Shown piece after piece: positions 7,859-16,087 of a stretch of DNA of 64,000 nt (the first letter of the stretch is position 1; each line of letters opens with the position of its first letter). A program made the translations under genes and the position numbers. The DNA comes from Vescimonas coprocola (GTDB taxonomy: Bacteria; Bacillota; Clostridia; Oscillospirales; Oscillospiraceae): the NCBI RefSeq assembly GCF_018408575.1, contig NZ_AP023418.1:558001-622000 (forward strand), given 5' to 3'. The notes below the pieces were generated by a model that searched no databases, had not been told where the DNA came from, and worked only from the letters and a program-made list of their open reading frames with translations.

Positions 7859-8404
7859 TTACAGGGCTTGACCTGTTCCTCCGGTGGAGGACTGCGGTGC
7901 GTCAGCGGCGGGAGCAGCTGCACGCTCCGGCGAGACGGCGTCCGCTGGGGCGGGGGAAATCTCCGGGGCGGATACATCCGGGGCGGAGGGGGACGGCTGA
8001 CGCTCCTTGGCGGCGTCGGCCTTTCCGGCTTCATACGCCTCCCGGCGGGCGCTCTCCAGCGCCTGACGGTGGGCCTCCTCCGTCTGGCGGGCGGCCCTTT
8101 CCGTCCGGCGGCGCTCCACGCCCCGCTTGCAGACCTTGCACAGATGCCATACCGACCCGGCGGCTACAACGCCCAGTCCCACCCATCCGGAGGTGCGGAT
8201 CTGCCAGAAGTCATGGATGGTGAAGCAGTCGCCGTACATTCCCAAATAATATAGCACCACGCCGCCGATGAGCAACAGGATGCACAGGATCAGGTCCAGC
8301 GCCGCCCGTACCCGGTGGGCCTGCCGCCGCAGAAAGAAGCAGATCAGCAGCACCACCGCCAGCAGAAACAGGGCGGGGGACTGGCAGTATAATATCTCGG
8401 TCAT
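7859..8404 (-). CDS. Membrane protein of unknown function with charged coiled-coil tail
   Basis: I do not recognise this 181-residue protein. Three hydrophobic segments (residues about 11-27, 35-58 and 71-88) are followed by a highly charged Arg/Glu/Ala helix (about 96-135). A Pro/Ala/Ser-rich low-complexity tail of about 45 residues completes it. It begins 18 bp after the hydA stop with an AGAGAGGGG ribosome site, so it is co-transcribed with hydA. That is the only clue to its role. The Pro/Ala tail is probably disordered; orientation across the membrane is not resolved. Confidence 0.7.
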   Translation of the reverse strand: MTEILYCQSPALFLLAVVLLICFFLRRQAHRVRAALDLILCILLLIGGVVLYYLGMYGDCFTIHDFWQIRTSGWVGLGVVAAGSVWHLCKVCKRGVERRRTERAARQTEEAHRQALESARREAYEAGKADAAKERQPSPSAPDVSAPEISPAPADAVSPERAAAPAADAPQSSTGGTGQAL

Positions 8405-8422
8405 GGAAGCCTGCCCCTCTCT

Positions 8423-9796
8423 TTACAGGCAGTTCTTGCCACGGAGGATGTACTTGCCGTCGGGCCCGGCCAGCACGGTGCCGTGCTCCACTGCCAGACG
8501 GCCCCGGAGCCACACCTGCTGGATGGAGCCACGGGTGGTGAAGCCCTCGTAGGGGTTATAGTCCACGTTGGCCACCATGTCCGCCGCACGGATGACGTGA
8601 TCCGCCAGCGGATCGTACACCACGATATCGGCGTCGGCCCCGGCCTGCAGGATGCCCTTCCGGGGGAACATCCCGTAGAGCTTGGCGGGATTCTCCGCCA
8701 GTACACGGCACATGGTGGCAAGGCTGATCTTCCGGGTGGTGACACCGGCGGTATAGATCAGCTCGCCACGGGTCTCCACCCCCGGCAGGCCGCCGGGAAT
8801 TTTGGTGAAGTCTCCCCGGCCGGCGTCCTTCTGGGCCAGCGTAAAGGAACAGTGGTCCGTGGAGATGGTCTGAATTTCGCCACGGCGCAGGGCCATCCAC
8901 AGGGCCTTCTGATCCTCTGCCTTGCGGATGGGGGGCGCACAGACGTAGCGGGCCGCCAGAGAGTAGTCGGGGTTATCATACACGCTGTCGTCCAGCAGCA
9001 GGTACTGGGGGCAGGTCTCGGCATAGACCTTCTGGCCACGCTTCCGGGCGGCCTCCACCTCCCGCAGGGCGGCGGCGTTGGTGAGGTGGACGATGACCAC
9101 GGGGATATCCACCGCCTCAGCGATCCGCAGCAGGCGGCTCACGGCCTCCGCCTCCAGAAAGTCCGGACGGGTCCGGGGGTGGGAGGAGACACCCATTTCC
9201 CCGGCGGCCTTCTTTTCCTCGATGAGGGCGTCGATGACGCCGCTGTTTTCGCAGTGTACGCCGCAGATGCCGCCCTTCTCCTTCAGCTTTTTCAGGGCGT
9301 GGTACATGGCGTTGTCCCCGATCATCATGGCGGGATAGGTCATATACATCTTGAAGGAGGAGATACCGGCGGCGTACATATCGTCGATCTCCGCCTCGAT
9401 CTTCGGGTTCCAGTCGTCGATGGTCATGTGGAAGCCGTAGTCGCAGCAGGTGCGGCCGTCGGCCTTCCGGTGCCACAGCTCCAGCCCGTGGTGCAGGCTC
9501 TCCCCCTTGTTGGGGCAGGCGAAGTCCACCACGGTGGTGGTGCCGCCCCGCAGGGCCGCCCGGGAGCCGGTGGTGAAATTGTCGGCAGTGGTGGTATTGC
9601 ACACGTCCAGATCAAAATGGGTGTGGGCGTCGATGAAGCCGGGCATCAGCAGCATCCCGGTGACGTCGATGATCTGGTCGGCCTTGCGGGTGATGCTGCG
9701 GCCCACCTCCAGGATCTTTTCACCCTCCACCAGAATATCGGCACGGCGTGTCCCTCTGCCGGAGACAACGGTGCCGCCTCGAAACAGATACTTCAT
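8423..9796 (-). CDS. hydA: Dihydropyrimidinase / hydantoinase-family amidohydrolase (HydA)
   Basis: A cyclic-amidohydrolase of 457 residues that opens dihydropyrimidine- or hydantoin-like rings in the cytoplasm. Binuclear metal-site features are visible: HTH (His58, His60), the lysine usually carboxylated in SFKMYMTYP (Lys150), GVHCEN, VIVHLTN and the STDHCSF aspartate (about 314). I use the ATG at 9796 because GGGAG stands 8 bases upstream; a GTG at 9805 is less likely. HydA is a regular neighbour of ssnA and ygfK in selenium-dependent molybdenum hydroxylase and uric-acid-utilisation loci. Both of those genes lie within 8 kb. Its exact ring substrate is inferred, not shown. Confidence 0.92.
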   Translation of the reverse strand: MKYLFRGGTVVSGRGTRRADILVEGEKILEVGRSITRKADQIIDVTGMLLMPGFIDAHTHFDLDVCNTTTADNFTTGSRAALRGGTTTVVDFACPNKGESLHHGLELWHRKADGRTCCDYGFHMTIDDWNPKIEAEIDDMYAAGISSFKMYMTYPAMMIGDNAMYHALKKLKEKGGICGVHCENSGVIDALIEEKKAAGEMGVSSHPRTRPDFLEAEAVSRLLRIAEAVDIPVVIVHLTNAAALREVEAARKRGQKVYAETCPQYLLLDDSVYDNPDYSLAARYVCAPPIRKAEDQKALWMALRRGEIQTISTDHCSFTLAQKDAGRGDFTKIPGGLPGVETRGELIYTAGVTTRKISLATMCRVLAENPAKLYGMFPRKGILQAGADADIVVYDPLADHVIRAADMVANVDYNPYEGFTTRGSIQQVWLRGRLAVEHGTVLAGPDGKYILRGKNCL

Positions 9797-9837
9797 AGCT
9801 TGCACTCCCTTCCGAATTTGACACGAAACTAACCTAT

Positions 9838-9843
9838 ATTATA
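9838..9843 (-). promoter_or_regulatory. Extended -10 promoter element for hydA
   Basis: TATAAT on the minus strand preceded by TGT, 42 bp before the hydA ATG. No good -35 hexamer is found at 16-18 bp, so the extended -10 probably carries it. Confidence 0.5.
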
Positions 9844-9987
9844 ACAGAAAAAAACCAAAAAGCCACACCATTTTTCAGGGTCGTCCGTACCGGTTGCGGC
9901 GGAATGTACAAAAACGGCATGGGATTTTTGTATGGCTCGTACAGAGAGATTTTATCGTACTTTTACACAAAAAAACACAGATCGGAC

Positions 9988-10016
9988 TTGTATTCCTGTG
10001 CAAAATCATGTATGAT
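9988..10016 (+). promoter_or_regulatory. Candidate promoter of the surface nucleotidase
   Basis: TTGTAT (9988-9993), 17 bp, TATGAT (10011-10016), leaving a leader of about 49 nt before the ATG at 10072. The -35 is weak. Divergent from the hydA promoter. Confidence 0.5.
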
Positions 10017-10071
10017 AGAGACGTATTATGGGATGCCACGGGCGTTCCAAAAAATAAAGGAGGAAAGAACC

Positions 10072-12963
10072 ATGCGGAAAGTATTAGCATTGCTCCTGTC
10101 CCTGGTGATGACACTGACTCTGTTGGTGCCGGCCACCTGGGCAGAAGAGAAGCCGGCGGCTGGGTATCAGCTGCCAGCTTCTCTGAAGGGCAAGACGGTC
10201 ATTCTGCACACCAACGACGTACATGGCGCTATTGACAAATACGCCAAGGTTGCGGCACTGAAAAACGAGTGCTACGACCGGGGCGCCAGCGCTGTGGTGC
10301 TGCTGGATGCCGGTGACTTCAGCCAAGGCTCTACCTACGTCAGCCTCAGCAAGGGCGCTACCGCCGTGGAGCTGATGAATGCCGTGGGCTACGACGCCGT
10401 GACGCTGGGCAACCACGAGTTTGACTACGGCTTCCCCCAGCTGAAGGCGAATCTCAGCTACAGCGCCGCCGACTTCCTGGTGACCTGCGTCAATCTGGTG
10501 GACGACGAGGGTGAGCCCATCTTCGCTCCCGGCGCTACCGCTCCCGTTACGGACGCTGACGACAACCCCCTCTTTAACCTCACCGTGATGGGTGTGGCCA
10601 CTCCGGAGACTCAGACCAAGGCCAACCCCGCTCTGATGAAGGGCCTGACCTTCCTGTCCGGCCAGAAGCTGTATGACGCCGCCAACGCCGTGATCAAGGT
10701 CGCCCGTGAGGAGGGCAACGCCGATATCGTCATCGCTCTGACTCATCTGGGCGTAGATGCGTCCTCCGAACCCAACCGCTCCATCGATTTCGTGAAGAAC
10801 GTCCCCGGTGTGGACATCGTCATCGACGGCCACTCCCACACCGTGATGACCGCCAACAAGGACAACGGCATGATCCAGTCTACCGGTACGGGTCTTGCGT
10901 ATGTGGGCGCTTTCGTCATTGATAACGCCACCAAGAGCGTGGAGAGCAACGGTCTCATCGACCTGAGCACCTACACCAAGGAGGATGCCTCCGTCAAGGC
11001 CATCGCCGACAAGATCATCGGTGAGGTGGATGCCGAGTACGGCAAGGTGTTCGCCAAGACCGAGGTGGAGCTCAACGGCGACAAGGAGCCCGGCAACCGC
11101 ACCGAGGAGACCAACATGGGCGACCTTATTACCGACGCCATGATGTGGGCCGTTAAGACCCGGATGCCCAGCATCAACATGGAGAACGCTGTGGCCATCA
11201 CCAACGGCGGCGGCATCCGTGCCGCCATCAAGGCCGGCGACATCACCAAGAAGGACGTGTTCACCGTTCTGCCCTTCGGCAATACGCTGACGGTGGTGAA
11301 TGTCACCGGCGCCGAGCTGCTGGAGGCGTTGGAGGCTGCTACCTTCTGCACTCCTGTGTCCTTGGGCGGCTTCCCCCAGACCGCCGGCATGAAGCTGACG
11401 GTGGACTGCACCAAGGATTACGACAAGAACGACACCACCTATCCCGGCTCCACCTACTATGGTCCCAAGAGCATCAACCGTGTGACCATCGAGAGCATCA
11501 ACGGCAAGCCCTTTGATAAGGATGCCACCTACGCTGTCATCACCAACGACTTCCTGGCCGCCGGCGGCGACATCTACTACGCCTTCGCCGCTGCCAGCAG
11601 CCAGATCGAGAGCGGTCTGTCGCTGGACACCGTGGTCATGGACTACATCACCGATGAACTGGGCGGCACCGTCACCAAGGCCCGGTACGGCGAGCCTCAG
11701 GGCCGCATGACCATCATCCCGCCGGAGAAGACGGATGACGGCAAGATCACCATCGGCGGTCTGGACGCCAACGTCTGGATGACCAAGTACGGCAACGTCT
11801 ACACCGACTGCAAGGCCAAGGACTTCATGGGCAAGCTGGGCTTTGCCTGGGGCGATCTGGTGACGGTCAAGTTCCTGGATAAGACCCTGACCCTGCCGGT
11901 GGTGCCTACCTATTCCTATGTGGATTCCGGCAAGCCCGCCATCATCGTGGAGAAGGACGCCGACGGTAAGCCTACCGGCTACGTCTCCATGGCTATCAAC
12001 ATGGGTAACTTTGCCGAGACCTATGAGCTGGCCAAGAAGCACACCAATGAGGATAAGACGTGGTACTGGACCGCTTGGGAGGGTGTGACCTATCCCGTGG
12101 AGGTCACCTTCAAGATGGCGGAGAAGGGCGGCTACATGGCCGAGTACATCATGCACGACCTGCAGCGCACCAATGACCGTGCCGATTATCCCAACCTGTC
12201 CGACGCCGAGTTCGGCAACTTCCGCAACATCGCCACCACCGGCATGGGCAAGGATGTGCTGTACCGTGGCTCCTCCCCCATCAACCCGGAGCTGGGCCGC
12301 AACACCTATGTGGATGCCGCTCTGAAGCAGGCGGGCGTGAACGTCATCATGAACCTTGCCAACAGTCAGGAGGAGGCCGAGGCCTATGAGGGCTTCGCTG
12401 ATACCTACTACTCCGGCCAGAAGGTGATCTATCTGAATCTGGGCGTGGACTTCTCCGCTCCGGAGTTCCAGAAGGGTCTGGCCGAGGGCCTGCGGTTCTT
12501 CGCCGCCAACAAGGGTACCTACTATGTCCACTGCACCGAGGGCAAGGACCGTGCCGGTTTCGTCTCCGCTCTGCTGGAGTGCCTGATGGGCGCTACCTAT
12601 GACGAGGTGGTGGCGGACTACATGGTCACCTACTACAACTACTACGGCGTGGAGCCCGGTACGGACAAGTACAACGCCATTGCCAACAGCAACATCATCA
12701 AGACCCTCCAGAACGCCTTCGGCGTGGAGGATCTGTCCAAGGCCGACCTGCAGAAGGGCGCTAAGGACTACATGAAGGCCATCGGTCTTACCGACGCCGA
12801 GATCACCGATCTGATGGTGAATCTGGGCTACGTGGCCCCCGTGGAGCCTGTGACACCCTCCAAGCCCGCTACCGGTGACGCCGGTATCGTGGTGTATCTG
12901 GGTCTGGGCGTGATGGCTCTGGCCGGTGGGGTGCTGGTGGCTAAGAAGAAGGAGCAGTTCTAA
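10072..12963 (+). CDS. Secreted, wall-sorted 5'-nucleotidase fused to a tyrosine-phosphatase-like domain
   Basis: A 963-residue cell-surface protein. A signal peptide (residues 1-24, cut near TWA-EE) precedes a calcineurin-type nucleotidase: HTNDVHG (about 46-52), LDAGDFSQG (about 79), GNHEFDYG (about 113) and IDGHSHTV (about 257). The nucleotidase C-terminal domain follows, with NGGGIRAAIKAGD (about 380). Residues about 594-655 resemble the C-terminal barrel of SAM-hydroxide adenosyltransferases (LPVVPTYSYV, then MAINMGNFAE). Residues about 740-900 hold a CX5R phosphatase signature, HCTEGKDRAG (Cys821, Arg827). The tail has KPATGD (from residue 931), a hydrophobic helix and KKK, a sortase signal. 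The ATG at 10072 has AAGGAGGAAAG upstream. Arg and Ala codons favour CGT and GCT, as in rpsB and tsf, suggesting high expression. The nucleotidase role is sure; the other domains are less so. Confidence 0.9.
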   Translation: MRKVLALLLSLVMTLTLLVPATWAEEKPAAGYQLPASLKGKTVILHTNDVHGAIDKYAKVAALKNECYDRGASAVVLLDAGDFSQGSTYVSLSKGATAVELMNAVGYDAVTLGNHEFDYGFPQLKANLSYSAADFLVTCVNLVDDEGEPIFAPGATAPVTDADDNPLFNLTVMGVATPETQTKANPALMKGLTFLSGQKLYDAANAVIKVAREEGNADIVIALTHLGVDASSEPNRSIDFVKNVPGVDIVIDGHSHTVMTANKDNGMIQSTGTGLAYVGAFVIDNATKSVESNGLIDLSTYTKEDASVKAIADKIIGEVDAEYGKVFAKTEVELNGDKEPGNRTEETNMGDLITDAMMWAVKTRMPSINMENAVAITNGGGIRAAIKAGDITKKDVFTVLPFGNTLTVVNVTGAELLEALEAATFCTPVSLGGFPQTAGMKLTVDCTKDYDKNDTTYPGSTYYGPKSINRVTIESINGKPFDKDATYAVITNDFLAAGGDIYYAFAAASSQIESGLSLDTVVMDYITDELGGTVTKARYGEPQGRMTIIPPEKTDDGKITIGGLDANVWMTKYGNVYTDCKAKDFMGKLGFAWGDLVTVKFLDKTLTLPVVPTYSYVDSGKPAIIVEKDADGKPTGYVSMAINMGNFAETYELAKKHTNEDKTWYWTAWEGVTYPVEVTFKMAEKGGYMAEYIMHDLQRTNDRADYPNLSDAEFGNFRNIATTGMGKDVLYRGSSPINPELGRNTYVDAALKQAGVNVIMNLANSQEEAEAYEGFADTYYSGQKVIYLNLGVDFSAPEFQKGLAEGLRFFAANKGTYYVHCTEGKDRAGFVSALLECLMGATYDEVVADYMVTYYNYYGVEPGTDKYNAIANSNIIKTLQNAFGVEDLSKADLQKGAKDYMKAIGLTDAEITDLMVNLGYVAPVEPVTPSKPATGDAGIVVYLGLGVMALAGGVLVAKKKEQF

Positions 12964-12993
12964 GTTCTTTCCGCAGATCATATTCCCCTTTTG

Positions 12994-13034
12994 AAAAAGC
13001 GTTCCGGAGCCTTTGGCTCCGGAACGCTTTTTTT
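12994..13034 (+). terminator. Terminator of the nucleotidase gene
   Basis: AAAAAGCGTTCCGGAGCC pairs perfectly across a TTT loop with its complement and runs into seven T residues. Very strong. Confidence 0.93.
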
Positions 13035-13050
13035 GTACTCCTTCGTACCG

Positions 13051-13083
13051 TATAAAAGGGAGCCGCCTAAAGGCGGCTCCCTT
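13051..13083 (-). terminator. Terminator of ssnA-ygfK
   Basis: A 12-bp perfect stem (GGGAGCCGCC core, TAAA loop) followed on the minus strand by TTTTAT, 14 bp after the ygfK stop. Convergent with the nucleotidase terminator. Confidence 0.85.
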
Positions 13084-13096
13084 CTACTATGGCTAC

Positions 13097-16048
13097 TTAC
13101 GCAAACAGATAGCTGTACCGGTCACGGACGGTGACGATGAGCTTTTCCAGCTCCGCAGGCAGGTCGTTGCTGCCGGAGAGGTCGTACTCCTTGGGCTCCC
13201 CGAAGGTACGCACCTTCACCCGGTCGCCGCCCAGGAACAGGACACCGGCGTTGTGGGAATCCGCCATATCCTCCGCTGTCTGGAAGAGGGTGAACTTATC
13301 GTGGCAGGGCTCGGAGTGGTAGGGGCAGAACTGGGTGCAGTTGCCGCACTCGTTGCACATCTTGTCCACGTGCAGGATCTGGTGGCTGCCGTCGGCCATG
13401 GCAATGACCACGTTGGCCCGGTTGGGGCAGGAGTCGGCACAGTTTTCGCAGGCGGTGGAGCACTGGAGGCAGCGCTCACCCTCGCAGGCGGTGCAGCCGC
13501 TCATCCGCAGGATACCCTTCTTGGCGATGGCGTCGGCCTTGGTGATGTAGGCCTGCTGGGGGATATCGTAGGTATGGGGAGCGCCGATGACTGCCTCGGC
13601 GAACTGTGCGGCGTCGGCAATGCCCTCCACCACCGTAGCGGGGCCACGGCGGGCGTCACCGGCGGCGTACACGCCCTCCACATTGGTTCGGAAGGCGGGG
13701 CGGCCCTTGCCGTCCACCTCCACGCCGTTGGAGGTCAGGAGGTCGCTGTCCACCTGCTCGCCCACGGCGGAGATCACCAGATCGCAGGGGATGTCCACAT
13801 ATTCACCGGTGGCCACGGGGCTGCGGCGGCCGGAGGCATCCGCCTCGCCCAGCTTCATCTTCTCGCAGCGCAGCACGCCATCCTTCTGCTCCACCGGGGC
13901 GCACAGCTCGGCAAAGACCACACCGTCCGCCAGCGCCAGCGCCAACTCATGCTCGTCGGCGGGCATATACTTCCTGGTGCGGCGATAGACGATGGTGACG
14001 TGCTGGGCGCCGCTGCGCTTGGCCAGACGGGCCGCATCCATGGCGGTATTGCCGGCGCCCACCACGGCCACATTGCCGCCCACGGAGATGTTCCCGGCCT
14101 TGACGCCCTTCATCCACTGGATGGCGCCGGCCACATCGCCGGGGATGCCCAGCCGGCCGGGCTTCCATGCGCCCACGGCATAGAGGATATGGGTGTAGCC
14201 CATGGCCTTCAGCTCCGCCACGGAGGGGGCGGGAGCGCCGCAGCGGACCTCCACGCCGTACTTCTCCATCAGGGCGATGTCCTTCTGGATGGCCTCGTTG
14301 GTGATGCGGAAGGCGGGGATCACGTGGCGGGGGACACCGCCCAGACACTGCTCCCGCTCGAAAATGGTGGTCTCGACACCGGCACGGCCCAGGAAATAGG
14401 CGGCGGCGATGCCGGTGGGGCCGCCGCCGATGATGGCGGCCTTCTTGCCCGCCACCTTGGCGGGATGGCGGATGGAGGCCATCAGGGCCTCATAGCCACG
14501 CTCCGCCGCCACCAGCTTGGTATCTCGGATACGGACGGACTCGTCGTAGAAATTCCGGGAGCACTTGGTCTGGCACCGGTGGGCGCAGATGGTGCCGGTG
14601 AGGAAGGGCAGGGGGTTCTTCTCGGTGATGAGCTTCAGGGCCGGGCCGTACAGGCCCTTGCGGACCAGCTCCACATATTCGGGGATATCCTGCTCGATGG
14701 GACAGCCGCCCTTGCAGGGAGCCATGAAGCAGTCCAGCCAAGGCACCTGCTTGTCGCTCTTGCGGCTGGGCAGGGGCTTGATGGGCTTGACGTGGTGGAA
14801 GTCCGTGTGGCTGGCGGTGGACAGGTCACAGATGGCCTGTGTGTCCGTGCCGGAGAAGGGGCGGTAGGGCAGAGCCTCCACCTTCTCCACCATTTGCAGC
14901 AGGCGGTTGTAGCCGCCGGGCTTGAGGATGGTGGTGGCCACGGTGATGGGCCAGATACCAGCGGCAAACAGCTTGTCGCAGTTGAAGTACTCGGCGCCGC
15001 CGGCGAAGGAGATCCGCATCCTGCCGCCGAACTGCCGGGAGATGCGGTGGCACATCTCGATGGTCAGGGGGAACAGGCTCCGGCCGGACATATACATCTC
15101 GTTGTTGGGCAGTTCACCACGGGTGGTGTCCACCGGGAAGGTGTTGGAGAGCTTCAGGCCGAACTCCAGACCGCAGCTGTCCGCCAGCTTCTGGAGCCGC
15201 TGGAACATGGGAACGGCGTCCGCCCACTGGAGATCCTCGTTGAAGTGGTGCTCGTCAAAGACGATGTAGTCATAGCCCATGGCGTCCAGCGTCCGCCGGG
15301 CAGTCTCGTAGCCCAGAATGGTGGGGTTGCATTTGACGAAGGTGTGCAGGTGCTTTTCGGAGATGAGATAGCTGGCAATGCGCTCGATCTCATCGGGAGG
15401 ACATCCGTGGAGGGTAGAGACGGTGACGCTGCCGGAGACACGGGGGGAGATGGCGTCGATGAAGTCGCTCTCCGCCGGGAACAGCTCCTTCAGAACCGCC
15501 TTGCACTCACCGAAGATGGCGGTACGGCGGGCGTCCATCATGCCGTCGATGTAGGTGTTCACCTTCTCGCCCTTGATGCCCTCCAGATCGTAGCCTACGG
15601 ACATATTGAACACGAAGCCGTCGGGATCGCCCAGATCGTAGACCTTGCTGAGAACCTTCAGGGCGCACCAGGCCTTGATGTACTCGTCCATGGCCTGCGG
15701 CACCGTCAGCTCCGTGGACCACTCCTGATTGTAGCCCTCGTCGTTGGCCAGAATGCAAGGGCGGGGGACGCAGGCGGCCAGATCGGCGCCGTCCATCTTC
15801 TGGACGGTCTTGACCTCGAAGAACCGTGCGCCGGCCACATAGGCGGCGATGATGTTCTGAGCCAGCTGGCTGTTGGGGCCGGCGGCGGGGCCGAAGGGAG
15901 TTTCGATGCGCTCACCGAAGATGGGCAGACTCTTGCCGGAGGCGCGATAGGCCTTGTGGATGCCGAAGATCTCGCCGCAGTCGGCGTATTCGGTGACCAC
16001 CCAGTTCATAAGAGAGCGGAAGGGGATGGGATACATTTTTTCAGACAT
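13097..16048 (-). CDS. ygfK: YgfK: putative selenate reductase / purine-degradation oxidoreductase subunit
   Basis: A 983-residue multidomain flavin/iron-sulfur protein matching YgfK. The N-terminal ~430 residues are a dihydroorotate-dehydrogenase-like barrel. A CKGGCP cysteine cluster (about 445) begins a GltD-like module with two nucleotide-binding motifs, IIGGGPTGIAAAYF (about 535) and VVGAGNTAMDAARLAK (about 660). The C-terminus adds cysteine clusters for 4Fe-4S centres (CTACEGERCLQC about 853, CNECGNCTQFCP about 899). The family is annotated as a selenate reductase subunit from E. coli work. It is linked by genome neighbourhood to selenium-dependent molybdenum hydroxylases and, in gut anaerobes, to urate/purine breakdown. 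It follows ssnA by 39 bp with a GGAGGAA site, so the two form an operon. A true physiological electron partner is not visible. Confidence 0.93.
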   Translation of the reverse strand: MSEKMYPIPFRSLMNWVVTEYADCGEIFGIHKAYRASGKSLPIFGERIETPFGPAAGPNSQLAQNIIAAYVAGARFFEVKTVQKMDGADLAACVPRPCILANDEGYNQEWSTELTVPQAMDEYIKAWCALKVLSKVYDLGDPDGFVFNMSVGYDLEGIKGEKVNTYIDGMMDARRTAIFGECKAVLKELFPAESDFIDAISPRVSGSVTVSTLHGCPPDEIERIASYLISEKHLHTFVKCNPTILGYETARRTLDAMGYDYIVFDEHHFNEDLQWADAVPMFQRLQKLADSCGLEFGLKLSNTFPVDTTRGELPNNEMYMSGRSLFPLTIEMCHRISRQFGGRMRISFAGGAEYFNCDKLFAAGIWPITVATTILKPGGYNRLLQMVEKVEALPYRPFSGTDTQAICDLSTASHTDFHHVKPIKPLPSRKSDKQVPWLDCFMAPCKGGCPIEQDIPEYVELVRKGLYGPALKLITEKNPLPFLTGTICAHRCQTKCSRNFYDESVRIRDTKLVAAERGYEALMASIRHPAKVAGKKAAIIGGGPTGIAAAYFLGRAGVETTIFEREQCLGGVPRHVIPAFRITNEAIQKDIALMEKYGVEVRCGAPAPSVAELKAMGYTHILYAVGAWKPGRLGIPGDVAGAIQWMKGVKAGNISVGGNVAVVGAGNTAMDAARLAKRSGAQHVTIVYRRTRKYMPADEHELALALADGVVFAELCAPVEQKDGVLRCEKMKLGEADASGRRSPVATGEYVDIPCDLVISAVGEQVDSDLLTSNGVEVDGKGRPAFRTNVEGVYAAGDARRGPATVVEGIADAAQFAEAVIGAPHTYDIPQQAYITKADAIAKKGILRMSGCTACEGERCLQCSTACENCADSCPNRANVVIAMADGSHQILHVDKMCNECGNCTQFCPYHSEPCHDKFTLFQTAEDMADSHNAGVLFLGGDRVKVRTFGEPKEYDLSGSNDLPAELEKLIVTVRDRYSYLFA

Positions 16049-16087
16049 GGGGATTCCTCCTTATTGTGATATGGGGATGATGGGATA

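Noticed and set aside
10084-12981. A 965-codon open frame on the minus strand opposite the nucleotidase
   Set aside because: Same shadow effect; composition is His/Gly/Val-rich without motifs and it crosses the nucleotidase terminator region.
13013-16069. A 1018-codon open frame on the plus strand opposite ygfK
   Set aside because: It is the antisense shadow of a GC-rich gene; the product is low-complexity Gly/His/Leu/Asp/Val, has no ribosome site, and ygfK has recognisable domains on the other strand.
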